From Xylogone sp. PMI_703 (Eukaryota; Ascomycota; Leotiomycetes): 64,000 nt of DNA. The stretch spans positions 7,068,001 through 7,132,000 of the forward strand of contig JAJTUQ010000002.1 in NCBI GenBank assembly GCA_021399445.1, in the 5' to 3' direction. Position numbers and translations under genes: made by a program. The notes beneath the pieces were generated by a model that was given only the letters and a program-made list of their open reading frames with translations, was not told the origin of the DNA and ran no database searches. Below are positions 1-10,997 of the stretch, piece after piece; positions within the stretch are counted from its first letter, which is position 1, and each line of letters begins with the position of its first letter.

Positions 1-280
1 CGCCGACAATTTTCTCCACCAGGGGAGCTTCAAACCTACCTCTTCATATGACAGTAATGTGATGCTTATTCTGCCCCTTTTCTGCTTATGATGCGGGGCC
101 CCGCGTTGCTCTACTCTACCCCGGGCTTCAAGATTCGTGTGACAGTAGACAAACCTTGCGTACTCCGTATCAATATTCTTATAATATCACTTTGCCCCCT
201 TCACTACCACCCACAAAATCTGAACTCCAACCAGTGTTTTTTCAAAGTGCTTCTTTTTCTCACTACGCTTAACCGTTACT
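1..280. other. Intergenic; leader of the transporter gene
   Basis: No gene is seen. The last 100 bases before the transporter start are rich in C and T, which is common in fungal promoter/leader DNA. Nothing else is recognised. Confidence 0.5.
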
Positions 281-1947
281 ATGACTAAAAGTTCCTACCT
301 TGGCTTACGTGGACACAGGCTCCAAAGGGCTATGCTTGCTTTCATAGTCTTTCCAGCCTATAATTTCCTTGGCTACAACAATACTGTAATGGGTGGATTA
401 GTGAGCAATCGCCAATTCATCAATCAGTTCCCTTCCTTGGATACAATCACAACCAAGGGCACTAAACGTGCGCAAAATGCACGAGTTGAGGGAACAGTCG
501 TCGCCATATACCTTGTAGGAGCTATGTTCGGAGCATTGTCTTGCTTGAAACTAGGTGACCGTCTTGGCCGTATTCGGACTATTTTAATTGGGGCGGCAAT
601 CTCCATCGCAGGCTGGGTTTTAGAATCGTCCAGCTTTTCACTAGCACAGCTCATTGTCAGTCGCGTTGTGGTAGGGCTTGGGACCGGGGCAATATCAGCC
701 ACTGTTCCCATATGGCAGAGTGAATGCTCTTCAGCTCGTCATCGTGGTTCAATCGTCGTTTTGGAAGGAACATTTGCTGGTACTGGCTTCATCCTATCCC
801 AGTGGCTCGAGTTAGGTTTCTTTTTTGTTCAAGATTCATCAGCATGGCGGTTCCCGTTTGCACTTCCAATCGTCCTCACCTTGTTGCTTTTAGCTTTTGC
901 CCCTTTTATGCCCGAATCTCCGCGTTGGTTAGTTAAACAGGGCCGTGTTGATGAAGCTCGCCATATTACATCCGTGCTAGAGGATGCTCCCGAGGATTCA
1001 GAGCTAGTAGCCACAATTATCGAGAAGATGCAACATTCTCTTGGCCTGATGCACAACGCATCTTTGAAGGACCTTGCACGAAATGGCGAAGATCGTCTTC
1101 TTAATAGAGCAGCTATTGCTATTTTCAGTGCTTTCGCGCAGCAAATGTGTGGCGTTGCTGTTCTTGGATACTACACGGACACAATATTTGAACAGTTTGC
1201 TGGATTGAGTCAGCTGAAGGCTAGAATTCTTTCAGGATCAGTGTATATTCTACTATTCATGTGTAGTATCATCACCTACTATACAGTGGATTATATGGGG
1301 AGACGAACATTAATGATGATCGGCATTAGTGGCATGGGAGTAATGTCTGCAGTCATTGCAGGGACAACATCGAATACCGACAGCCAAGCTTGTGCTATTG
1401 TTGCAACGGTTGCAGTGTTTCTATTTATGGCATCGTTTGGATTTGGGATGCTGGGCGTTAGTTATCTATACGGCGCAGAAGTTGCCCCTCTGGCTCACCG
1501 GGTTCCCATCTATGCTCTCACCTCGACTGTTCTTTGGAGTTTTAACTTTTTGTCCACGGAGAGTAAGTACGCAAAATCAAAATTCAGATTATTACTGAAT
1601 GTACAGTTTCTCCCGTTGCATTTGCGACTTTAGGCTCCAAATATTTTATACTATATGCCGCAATTGATCTTTGCGTCTTTCTACCTGGTAAGATTATTCC
1701 TTAAGTATAGAATTAATCCTGCTGACATGTTTCAGTTATATATTTTTTCTTTCCTGAAACACAGGGCTTGCTTTTAGAAGACATTGATATCATTTTTCGA
1801 ACAGCAAAGAATCCTCTGCATGTGGTCAAAGTTGCAAGGACTATGAATAAGTTGACCGAACCTAACGATCTCGAACGATCCGAAGAGACGCCCAAGCGGG
1901 AACACTTGCATCTGGAAGAGTTAGTCCCAGCAAGCGCTCATGAGTGA
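281..1947 (+). CDS. MFS sugar-type transporter
   Basis: Predicted plasma-membrane sugar (hexose or lactose-permease-like) transporter of about 524 aa in three exons; introns at 1563-1606 and 1688-1735. The main exon shows the family signatures: GYNNTVMGG in helix 1, LGDRLGRI after helix 2, PESPRWLVKQGR at the end of helix 6, and YMGRRT in the second half. After the first intron the frame continues as SPVAFATLGSKYF, and after the second as the terminal PET motif (YFFFPETQG), both typical of sugar porters. Reading through the first intron would wrongly end the protein at about 450 aa. The start is the first ATG in frame and gives the usual short cytosolic N-terminus. Substrate cannot be told; it could import sugar or, given the setting, export a product. 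Confidence 0.9.
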
Positions 1948-2807
1948 ACATAGTTCCATAGATAGCATACTTTATGTTAGCTAACCGCTTAAATTTAGGT
2001 ATTCCTAAACCTAAGTAGATAGAAAAGGTAAGTATGTTATATAAAACGGTTTACATTACTTAGCTTATATTTAAATTGGTGACTGATATTCGAGTTCTTT
2101 AAGATCTAGTTTATCAGCTTGAAAATGTAATGTTAACACAACAGTGACAAAAGATAACAATATACTTTGCAATTTTAACGTGGCACGTCTGGCACAGGAA
2201 ACGCGTGCGTTGCCATCAAATGATGTGTCGTCCAAAGCTACTAATATGGCTAGTTTTTCTAGGATCAGTATGTCGATCCTCAAGTTCATCATGAGCGCGT
2301 ACATGAGTCCCATGTTCCTCCCAAACGTCGTCTGAAGCTCATATTCACTGCAGCTCAAATCTAAGAACTGTACTTGACGATCATGGTTGATTTTGTAGGC
2401 AATGATTAATAAACATTGAGTAGCTGACTACTCCGAGGGCCAGCAACTTTTCCTTATTACTAATCATATTTATTGTCACAGTTTTATAACTATGATGCAC
2501 TGATCTCGTAATCTACTTGCATTAAGAATGCGGTAGTACTGGCAATTAGTTTATATATGCCGAACTAATAGTAGCATCTGGGCATAGAGAGCCGTGTATC
2601 GCTTACAAAGATGGTGTATTGGGAGTGAACTGGTGTTCACTAATCTGGGAACAATTTGTTTGGAACCCGCCTACGTCTCTCAAAACCAATATATTAACAA
2701 TGAGACACATCCTTCTTTCCTCCCATATTCTAGTAAGACAATTTACGTATCCTTGTTCATCATAAATCCTTACTCCATATTACTGAGCAAGAGAAAGAGC
2801 ATACCAA
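1948..2807. other. Intergenic, 860 bases
   Basis: AT-rich spacer between the transporter and the NmrA-like gene. A 95-codon open frame on the minus strand (2071-2358) has no recognisable motif and is not called. Nothing else is seen. Confidence 0.5.
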
Positions 2808-3740
2808 ATGGCAACTCCTGTACTAGTTACCGGAGCTGCTGGTCGAGTTGGAGGGATAGGACGGCGCATCATAGCCATCCTTCAAGCGTCCAATGTGCCT
2901 GTGCGTGCTCTGGTCCGGCAAGACGATGAGAGGGCAGAGTCACTTCGGAACTCAGGTGTGGAAGTCGTTGTGGCCGATCTGACGAAATCAGAGGAGGTCT
3001 TTTCAGCTCTTCAGGGATGTGGAAGCGTATTTTTCAGCATGAGTGTCTCAGCTCAATACCTTGAAGCTACTGCAGTTATGGCAGCAGCAACCCGGGCTAC
3101 TCCAAGTATTAAACTTGTCATAAACATGTCCCAGATGACGGTTTCTGGAATGGATCTCACGCACGTCACCGCGTCGCCCCAACACAGGCTACATTGGCTA
3201 TGTGAACAAGTGCTAAACTGGTCAGGAGTCCCTGTAGTGCATCTTCGGCCCACAGTTTTCCAGCAGCATCCTTTCTTCTGGGGTTTTGCGGCTAGATCCA
3301 TTGAAGCATCACAAACCATCCAGCTTCCATTCGGGCGGGGCCGCACATCCCCAATCGCAGCCCAGGATATTGCAGAAGTTGCAACTAAGGTACTTCTCAA
3401 TCCACCCGGATACATAGGCCGAGTCTTGGAGCTTACAGGGCCGCGCTCTGTTGACATGGATAGTCTCGCCGAAGAATATTCAGCTGCTGTAGGATATCCC
3501 GTTCGCTACGTTGAGCCTCCAGTTGCGACTTGGAGACAGGAAGTACTTGAGAAAAGTGGGCTTCCAGAGCATGTTATCCATCATTTCATTACAATGGCAG
3601 AGCTCCATGCTGCAGGTTATTATGATCGATGCACAAACACCGTCGAAGAAATCCTGGGAAGGCCAGCCACGAGTCTCTCCGATACAATCAGAGATGGCAA
3701 TAATAACTTTCCCATCAGTCGAACTGCCCACCAAGCTTGA
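2808..3740 (+). CDS. NmrA-like NAD(P)-binding oxidoreductase (atypical SDR)
   Basis: Single-exon protein of 310 aa. The N-terminus carries the dinucleotide-binding motif VLVTGAAGRVGG followed by a basic residue pair in LVRQDDERA, as in NmrA/HSCARG-like and NAD(P)H azoreductase-like proteins that bind NADP(H). The region around residues 60-100 (GCGSVFFSM) and the segment LRPTVFQQHPFFW about residue 150-160 are also typical. The usual Tyr-x3-Lys of classical SDRs is absent, which fits the atypical group. Such proteins act either as redox sensors or as tailoring reductases in secondary metabolism. It lies on the same strand as an SDR 760 bases downstream, so the two could be co-regulated. Family is clear; reaction is unknown. 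Confidence 0.88.
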   Translation: MATPVLVTGAAGRVGGIGRRIIAILQASNVPVRALVRQDDERAESLRNSGVEVVVADLTKSEEVFSALQGCGSVFFSMSVSAQYLEATAVMAAATRATPSIKLVINMSQMTVSGMDLTHVTASPQHRLHWLCEQVLNWSGVPVVHLRPTVFQQHPFFWGFAARSIEASQTIQLPFGRGRTSPIAAQDIAEVATKVLLNPPGYIGRVLELTGPRSVDMDSLAEEYSAAVGYPVRYVEPPVATWRQEVLEKSGLPEHVIHHFITMAELHAAGYYDRCTNTVEEILGRPATSLSDTIRDGNNNFPISRTAHQA

Positions 3741-4504
3741 TATAAACTACGGGAATTAGCCTTTCTTACAGCATTGGCGAAAAGATCTCTCTTGGAAAAG
3801 TTGTGGGAAATAGCAATATAGCATATAATTGATTGGAAGGAGCTATTAACTGAACTACACAATGAAAGCCATTAGACAGTAGCCAAATAGAGCCATATTT
3901 ATAGACCTGTGGGGTGTTTAATATTTATGTGTATTCGAAATTATTTTTGATAACAGATGATAAATTAAGGTGTCAAGAAGATGGGCGACAGACAGATAAA
4001 TGTTACAACCCTACAAGAATGACGGCAGGCCTGAAGCTCGGTAACAGGTAGTTTGATATCAGAACCCCGACACGACTAATTTGACTTTCCACCTTCGGAC
4101 TTGAGCTGTTGTCGCTATATTAGTCGGGGCTTGTACTCCGGCTGCTAACCAATTTCCAGCAATATCCGGCGGGCCGTCGGCAACTTCGCTTTTGCACGCA
4201 GCATGCTCGATGAAACAACACATCCAGATTCGGGGGTTATGACCCTCTGATTGGGTTCTCAACTATTATGGAGTATTATCGATCTCCGAGGTTGTTCTTT
4301 TAGGCAGCCTCGGGAGGGTATCCAACCCTAGTGAATCCAGCGATTAGTCTGGTCATGTCCTTAGCGGAAGTCATATAAACATATACACAAGTGAAAAGCG
4401 AATATGTGAATAGTGACGCCCTCGTCTTGCACAAAGGAAAACGATCGGGAACTATTTACAATTCACTGTTTCTTAAGTGTGTCCACAAGGGATACAACCT
4501 CGCA
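3741..4504. other. Intergenic, about 760 bases
   Basis: Contains the 3' end of the NmrA-like gene and the promoter of the SDR. The only open frame reaching the SDR begins upstream at a GTG, so it is not used as the start. No further gene or clear element is seen. Confidence 0.5.
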
Positions 4505-5745
4505 ATGTCTGAAATCCACCTAGATGAAGAAAAGCTTGGGCCTATTCAGGGGAAAGTAGCACTTGTCACTGGTAAGAGATATTCTCATTAAGATTGAAAC
4601 CCCTATCTATCTCTCTTTTCCTATCACTTATCCTTCGTTACTTTCTTGCAATTTCTTTTTCCTTTTGTTACCTTGAATGCTGTCCGGCTCAACAACTTAA
4701 TAAACAAACTTAGGCGGCGCCAGCGGCATTGGAAAGGCGATTGTGGAATTATTGTATAAAAAGGGTGCCTCAGTCCTCATCGTTGACCTGCCCCGTTCGC
4801 ATGGGGATGTCGTTCCCGCAGAAATCAAAAAGCGGATAGCTCCGCAGATACTTGGAACGGTAGAAGACGATATACACGAAAGACTTGAATTCTATGCAGC
4901 TGATGTTACTTCATGGAGCCAGCTCCGCGCAACTTTCACCCACGCTGCAGAGAAGTATGGACGTATTGACTTTGTGTTTGCTAATGCCGGAATTGCCCAG
5001 GGTGCGGCAGAGCTTCTAGACGATCAGTGGGATGCAGAAGGAAAGCTGATCGAACCTTCAACCGCAATCATTGACGTTAACATAGTTGGCGTGATATATA
5101 GTATGTCATATGACTATACTCACCATCTGTGTTGGCCTCCAATTAGTTAACCTCATATCAGCAGCCAAACTGGCACTTTCTTACTTCAAGCAAAATCATC
5201 CTGCTGGTGGGAGCTTGGTAATTAGCGCCTCAAGCTCTAGTTACAACGCCAGACCCAATGTGCCTCTATACTCTGTTACTAAGCACGGGGTAGGTCTCCC
5301 TGGACTTAATATATGATGGATTACCACAGGCTAATTCAGCATTTGGGGGGATAAAGGTTGTCGGATTAATGCGTGCTCTGCGCGAAATCGCACCATCGAT
5401 GGGTGTGAGCGTCTCTTGCATTGCTCCTGGGGGAACCGGTTAGTTCGATATACTCTATAACATCCTGTACCCTCCTGGTAACTTAATACAGCAACTGGCA
5501 TGGTTGATGCCGAAATCCAAAAGGCAATGGAGGCTCGCGGGATTCCCGTCCAGGACGCTTCGTATGTAGCTACAGGCGCAGTTCTTCTCGCAAGCCAGAG
5601 AGGGTGGAATGGAAAGAGTTTAACAATGATTGGGTCAAAAGCCACGGAAGTTGAAGGACCACTCGCAGATATGATGCCCCTTTGGTATGGAAAGCATAAT
5701 GTAGACCTAGCTATGCGTGCCGCAACAGTGCCGATAAATAAATAA
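4505..5745 (+). CDS. Classical short-chain dehydrogenase/reductase
   Basis: About 310 aa in five exons; introns 4572-4713, 5101-5146, 5290-5356 and 5439-5491. The cofactor motif TGGASGIG is rebuilt exactly across the first intron. Later exons give the NAG motif (FANAGIAQG), the catalytic Ser stretch (ISASSSSYNA) and the Tyr-x3-Lys pair (YSVTKHG), then the family sequence VVGLMRALREIAP and PGGTATGM. It resembles 15-hydroxyprostaglandin-dehydrogenase-like SDRs and would oxidise or reduce an alcohol/ketone with NAD(P)(H). The third intron is ambiguous: the AAG acceptor at 5356 gives the family-typical KHGVVGL, while ACAG at 5329 adds nine in-frame residues but implies a 40-base intron, which is too short. 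Start: first ATG in frame. Confidence 0.88.
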
Positions 5746-6169
5746 ACGTTTTAATCCACCTAATGGCGACCCTTGGAGCCCTTACTCTCTTTTCGTGGGT
5801 TTGTCTTTCCTGTCTAACTAACATGTGCAGATGAAGCACTCCAGAGAGCATTCGGGATATTACGATTAAAAGTTACTAGATGTTTGATGTTTCATTGATG
5901 TAGTTACTATCGTTGGCTTAGAAGAAACTACAACCAAAAATCATCTTTGACACGAATTTAGCCGTTTAAGTCCATGGTTACATATATTTGAAGTGAACAA
6001 ATCTCAAATCACTAGGTTGGTATTAATTTCCGTTTTGGATGCCTTTGAAGTTATATTATGGCTGGTTACAAGTGTGTACCTTTATAACCATCCCTGCGTG
6101 TGTTCCTTGCAGTTCCTAAAGCACTTGCGTAGATTCGATTTCTTGACATAATTTATAGCCTCAGAGAGT

Positions 6170-6191
6170 TATATATATATATATATATATA
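6170..6191. repeat. (TA)11 microsatellite
   Basis: Uninterrupted TA dinucleotide run of 22 bases inside AT-rich intergenic DNA. No function is implied. Confidence 0.95.
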
Positions 6192-6327
6192 ATAAGGCTA
6201 ATAAGTTTTGTTACCATGAAATAAAAAATATTATTTACTCTTTTAAATAACACTTTTTAACTACTAAAGATATGATTATAACATAAAAATAATTAAAAAC
6301 TTTATATTCGATTGTTTGCCTTTGGCC

Positions 6328-6350
6328 GAGGGCTCGGTTGCCGAGCCCTC
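6328..6350. repeat. Perfect 10-bp inverted repeat with 3-base loop
   Basis: GAGGGCTCGG, loop TTG, then its exact reverse complement CCGAGCCCTC. It is a GC-rich island in otherwise AT-rich intergenic DNA, so it stands out. It could be a terminator-like RNA hairpin of a convergent transcript, a remnant of a mobile element end, or chance. Confidence 0.85.
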
Positions 6351-7125
6351 CACTACTCAATATAACTTCATATCCTTAAAATATGACTTGTATGCAGCAA
6401 AAGTAATACAACCCCCATTCATGTGGGTTAGATACACCCGGCTTTGTATCTTACTCACCTAATCATCATGCTGAATACTACTGTTCTCGAAATCTACCTT
6501 CACAGCCCAGTCAAAACAATTCTGAAGATAACTCCAATCTCAGCTATAGCGGAGCTTAGAGCAGGATTGCACTAGCTGAAGTGTACTCCTATTATGCTTG
6601 TGAATGGATTGGAAGTTACCACTTCTGAAAGTGGTTTGTAATACCTTTCAAGAGTCAGGCATGTAGGTGATACATCTCACACTGTTGAAAGATTTAAGCA
6701 ATGTAGGCAAATAAGGCAACTAAGATGATTTATCTAACAGTACAGTTTCTTACAAAGAATATTCGTATTAAAGCGTTGCTTGATCTTGAACAGCTTTGGA
6801 ATTTTGGATCTTATATTGCATCACTGAGCCCCTTTAGGTAGTGAGACAACATATTCGTTCTTTGCTTAGTACAACCTCTATATAGATTGTTAGGCTTTCC
6901 TTATCTACTCCTAAGTGGCTCATATCCATCACGTTGAGTTCTTCATTTATCTAGGCGTTCACTGTAAAAATCCGAATGTATGAGCACTTCTTCAGCCTAT
7001 CCGTTTTATATGGAATCTCTCTCGTATGCGGTACTTGCGTAGCTATACCAAGCTAATAAATGTGTGATAGAACGCCTGTTGATGTTTCTTGGACCATTTT
7101 TGTCTGTTTTTACCTCCTAACCTAA

Positions 7126-9092
7126 CTATTCTGTAATTTCCACTAATGTATACGGAAGCGTTTTCTCGTGTCGGGGTATCGTTGGGACATCAACAATCAT
7201 TGTATCGCCATAGAGGTCAGCGATTTCTTCTGCCGTCAACTCCACAGTCTTCTGGTCAAGAATGCTTTTGCCAATAGCAATGTTCTCTAAATTTTGTGGT
7301 ACTATATCCTCTTGGTCGACTTCCTCTTCCACTTCTAGGTCTTGAGTGGGAGACTCGGATTCTTTGTCATTGTCTGAGGCTACCAAATCTTCATATTGGA
7401 TGGTTATTGGACTTTGGTAATTTGCAGTATTTCGTCGAAAACGTTTTCTGGGTCTCTTTTCTTCTTTATAGTCGTCATCTTCCTCCTCGCTATCGCTAAC
7501 TAGCCCATCATCGTGTATTACTAATTTATCTCTTCGATGTTGAGTATAGCGAACATCTTTATTCTCATCCTCGTCGTTATCATCTGATTCTGCATCTGCT
7601 TCATCATCCATGCCCAGAGTAGCCCGGGGTATATCCATCATCTGAACTGATGGAACGAAGTCAACATTCTTCAAATTCTCAAGGATGCTAGCAGTAATTT
7701 TATTCAGATAATCACTTGAGTTGGCATTTATTGCATTAGAAGGTCGAACGTCAAGCTCGTAGCTTGGGGCGTAATACTAAATGATAGCAAATGGTAAGAT
7801 ATTGACTCCCCGATACATTAGATAACATACCTCGTAATATTCATTGTATGGTAGAACGGGATCCATGGGCTGATCCAGGAGAACTCCTGTTTCGAATGCC
7901 CACGTGCGAGCTACATTATTCATTGTATAGCCACCACCGCCAAGTACAAGCGTTGGTAGATTAAAGCTCTTAACGAATTTTACGCAGTTTGCATGACCTC
8001 TCATACTCAAGTTAAAACTTCCAAGTCTGTCGCCAGATAGACTATCCGCTCCACACTGAAGTACAATAGCACCTGGTTGATAGTGCTCAATGATTTTCTC
8101 GATGACAGGTTCAAAGATAGCCTTGTAAGAGACATCATCGATACCATCTCGTAACGGGAAATTGACGGAGTAATGCTTGCCCTGCCCCACTCCGATATCT
8201 CGAAGTTCACCTGTTCCTGGGAAGAACTCGCCAAACCGGTGGAATGAGGCTGTCATAACGCGATCAGTCGTGTAGAAGGCCTCCTCGACGCCATCGCCGT
8301 GGTGTACATCGATGTCGATGTAAAGAACACGCTGGTGGAAGCGTAAGAGCTCCAAGATGGCTAGGACAATATCTAGTTGTAGAATACAGTAAGTGATCGG
8401 CATCGACATGGGAAAATCTGATACTTTCGGGAAAGGGGAAAGGGGACTTACCGTTTACGTAACAGAATCCGCTGCCTTCACCTTTCTTCGCATGATGAAG
8501 TCCGCCAGCCCAGTTGATAGCAATATCACATTTGCCGCGATTCAGTCGAGCAGCTCCTTCCATGCTGCCACCAGCACTGATCGCGCAGAAGTCGAATAGT
8601 CCGTCGAAAATTGGGGAATCGCCACCTACATTGTATTTGTTCTGTTCATTAATGTAATTGTGCATGTTATCCGGCGTAACCATCTTCAAGAAGTCGATAT
8701 ATTCATTGGTATGAAATTGCGTCATCTCTAACGCCGAAGCTGGCTTTGCTCTCTAATACGCACGATTATCTGTTAATATCTATTTTGCCCAAAAGGAAGA
8801 TGCAAGTATTATTCTGAGTTGAATTTCTGTGGGAGGTGCCTCAAATGCAAATAGATGTGGTTGGTTAGGGCATCAACGGGCATGCGAAAAAAACACGTAC
8901 GTATATCTCCATTTTTTTGTAGAGTCCGTAGTTCATGACCAAACTATGAGCCAGCCGTATTCGATGCGGCTTCATCGGATGACCGGATTCGTAAGCAAAA
9001 TTTCCAATATCGGAGTCATAAATATAGTTAATCCTCTTTTTCTGACGGCTGCTCGTCGATATGAGGTCTCCCAAGGGAGCAAAGGAGGCCAT
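7126..9092 (-). CDS. Divergent class I histone deacetylase, Rpd3 type
   Basis: Zinc-dependent lysine deacetylase of about 561 aa; four exons with introns 8900-8753, 8451-8373 and 7830-7777 (minus strand). The catalytic domain is complete: RPD3 block [15 protein letters not shown] (36-50), His pair H150/H151 ([10 protein letters not shown]), metal ligands D186 and H188 (DIDVHHGDG) and D274 ([12 protein letters not shown]), and catalytic Tyr 313 (GGGGYT). The C-terminal third is acidic with a basic cluster (KRPRKRFRR), likely a nuclear signal. It should act in a Sin3/Rpd3-like nuclear complex. Some positions differ from the near-invariant class I pattern as I remember it: KYGEYF is RFGEFF here, and YTxRNVAR is YTMNNVAR. 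This suggests a paralogue rather than the housekeeping copy. Start is the first ATG; an upstream in-frame TTG was ignored. Confidence 0.95.
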
Positions 9093-9660
9093 CGCGGGGG
9101 GTGCCTGGTACAAAAGAATTATTCTGTGGCTGTAAACTTGATTATAATGAAGTTGATAGCCTCTTAGATGGTTTTAGCACCCGCTCTAAAGATGAAACGG
9201 ATTACTATGCAAGGATGAAGAACTGGTGTTTGGATGAAAGAAGTTGCCGCGCCTTATACCGGGCGGTGTTGGCAACAAAATCACATGATCTGCTTCGATC
9301 TCATTCTTCCGGACCTAATCAACCTGTGTCTCTAAAGGGTAATCATACGCTAGTGCTAAGATCTCAAGGTGGTGTTAAAACTCTTATTTGGATTTATTTG
9401 CGAGGCGGAGCGGACAGTGCTCTCCACACACAAGGTCACAGCTTTCACTGGGAAGTGTTCACTTACGAACACGATCATTCTACCCTAGGTATATATGAAA
9501 GTCGGATATTTGGGGATCACGCCTATCTTAACTCTATATCAGATCATGTTCTAGCGCCCTTAAGGAAGCTGTAGCAGGCTCCTTTAGCGTTGACGTTTCA
9601 CCGTGATTGATTAGTCTCGTATTGTCGGCAACCAATATCCACACACATACTCCATACACT
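9093..9660. other. Intergenic between deacetylase (-) and a possible small gene (+)
   Basis: Likely promoter DNA of the deacetylase and possibly of the small plus-strand gene. A 157-codon open frame here (9101-9574) begins only with GTG and has no recognisable features, so it is not called. Confidence 0.5.
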
Positions 9661-9858
9661 ATGCAGCACTATTGCCTTTTGACCTTGGCTACGTTGCTAA
9701 TCACGCAAGCCACATCATTTGCTCTGGGAGATTGTAATTTCCGAAGCGAGTTAGGGAGTAGCATCCTTCTGGGGTACAAAATCTGCCCTTCGGTGCGAAG
9801 GAGAATCTTCGAGCAAAAGACGGCAGCAGCTAATCACTATAGACAGGACGATGAATAA
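9661..9858 (+). CDS. Possible small secreted peptide
   Basis: 65-codon open frame. The first 20 residues look like a secretion signal (a Met, then a hydrophobic core LLTLATLLITQATSFA), followed by a short mature part with only two cysteines and a basic stretch (SVRRRIF). The leader just upstream is CA-rich (cacacacatactccatacact), as often seen before fungal start codons. There is no family match and the frame is short, so it could be chance or the first exon of a longer gene. Confidence 0.28.
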   Translation: MQHYCLLTLATLLITQATSFALGDCNFRSELGSSILLGYKICPSVRRRIFEQKTAAANHYRQDDE

Positions 9859-10997
9859 CATCAAACTCAATAATCATTTAGATCTGCAAACATGTACGCC
9901 AACAACACAGATCTCACAAGTATTGGAGTGACACGGTTTCACTTTGATGACTCGTGTTGTTCAGGATCTGACAGCAAGCGCGTGAGGCCTGAGCGAGACC
10001 AAGACTTGCCCAACAACACAGAAGATGTCTCTGAGAAAACGACATATCAATTACAACCAGAGTGAGAATCAACTGATTGTTAGACATGAACATCACGCCT
10101 GAAAAATCGATTCTGCTTGTCAGCTCCAGCCGCGATGGAATCGAAAAGCGCAACATATTAGTAGAACCGCCAGCTGGAGGGGTGGCCGATGATCCGATGG
10201 GTTACATCCATGAATAACCTGCATGTGGTGTCTGCACGAATTACGAAAGGAGATGTGTTTTCTGGCAAGAGCGCAGCGACCATGATTGATTGGCATGGAT
10301 GACAGCAAACGCAACCACCGTTTGACGTAGAAAAGCCACAGGATTAAAGCAGCAGGCGGGAATATTTCTTCAACCGGGGATATGCGCAAACATGATTAGT
10401 GCCACAGCGTCGATGGATGGATCCCGGTGGCCAAGAGCGGCAAGCGGCGTGTCCCAATGCATTTGACCGCTGTTGGGCTCCCTTGGCAGTATCCATGGGT
10501 CTCGGGGGCGAAATGTTAATAATCAAATCCGGACTGAAGAAATCCCCTCTCTTAAGGATAGACCGTAAGACTTTTCAAATCATTTATCAGTAGAAGCTAA
10601 TAGTCTCATATAAAGCAGAAAGTCGATAAAGTCAGCTCCAAAGGCTTTTTGAATTATTTACTACTTTCCATTTATTAATGGATAAAATGATTCTGCGAGG
10701 TTAAACGTGTGACTGCTAACGGCAATTTCCAATGATCCCAACTCTTGTTCTAATCTCTTTCGAAATTCCCCGTTATGATATGATGATAACTCTGAGCGAT
10801 TCGACTGGTAGTATACCAAGAAAGGTTAATCCGTGTATTCCACTTTAGTACAGAGACAACTTGAAGTAAACTGACAGAATAGAGCTGGCGAGTAAAGAAA
10901 CCATAGGCGGCACCATTGATCAGCACAAAGTCTATTGTATTTTAAAACCATATCTGTGGTCGAATTTCCTCAGGAGGGTCTAATTTGTACTCGAACA
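9859..10997. other. Intergenic, 1.1 kb
   Basis: Open frames of 60-89 codons occur on both strands but lack motifs, credible starts or splice structure. No gene is supported. Confidence 0.5.

Larger units (their letters stand above)
5746..7125. other. Gene-free AT-rich stretch, 1.4 kb
   Basis: No coding potential is recognised on either strand. The stretch is strongly AT-rich and holds a (TA)11 tract and one GC-rich perfect hairpin, both listed separately. It separates the oxidoreductase pair from the deacetylase gene. Confidence 0.6.

Noticed and set aside
2071..2358. 95-codon minus-strand open frame between transporter and NmrA-like gene
   Set aside because: Mixed composition without any recognisable pattern; overlaps another open frame on the opposite strand.
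6170..6191. TA tract as an origin or centromere element
   Set aside because: Simple microsatellite; nothing else supports such a role.
9101..9574. 157-codon open frame upstream of the deacetylase
   Set aside because: Starts with GTG, has no family motif, no signal or membrane pattern, and lies in promoter DNA.
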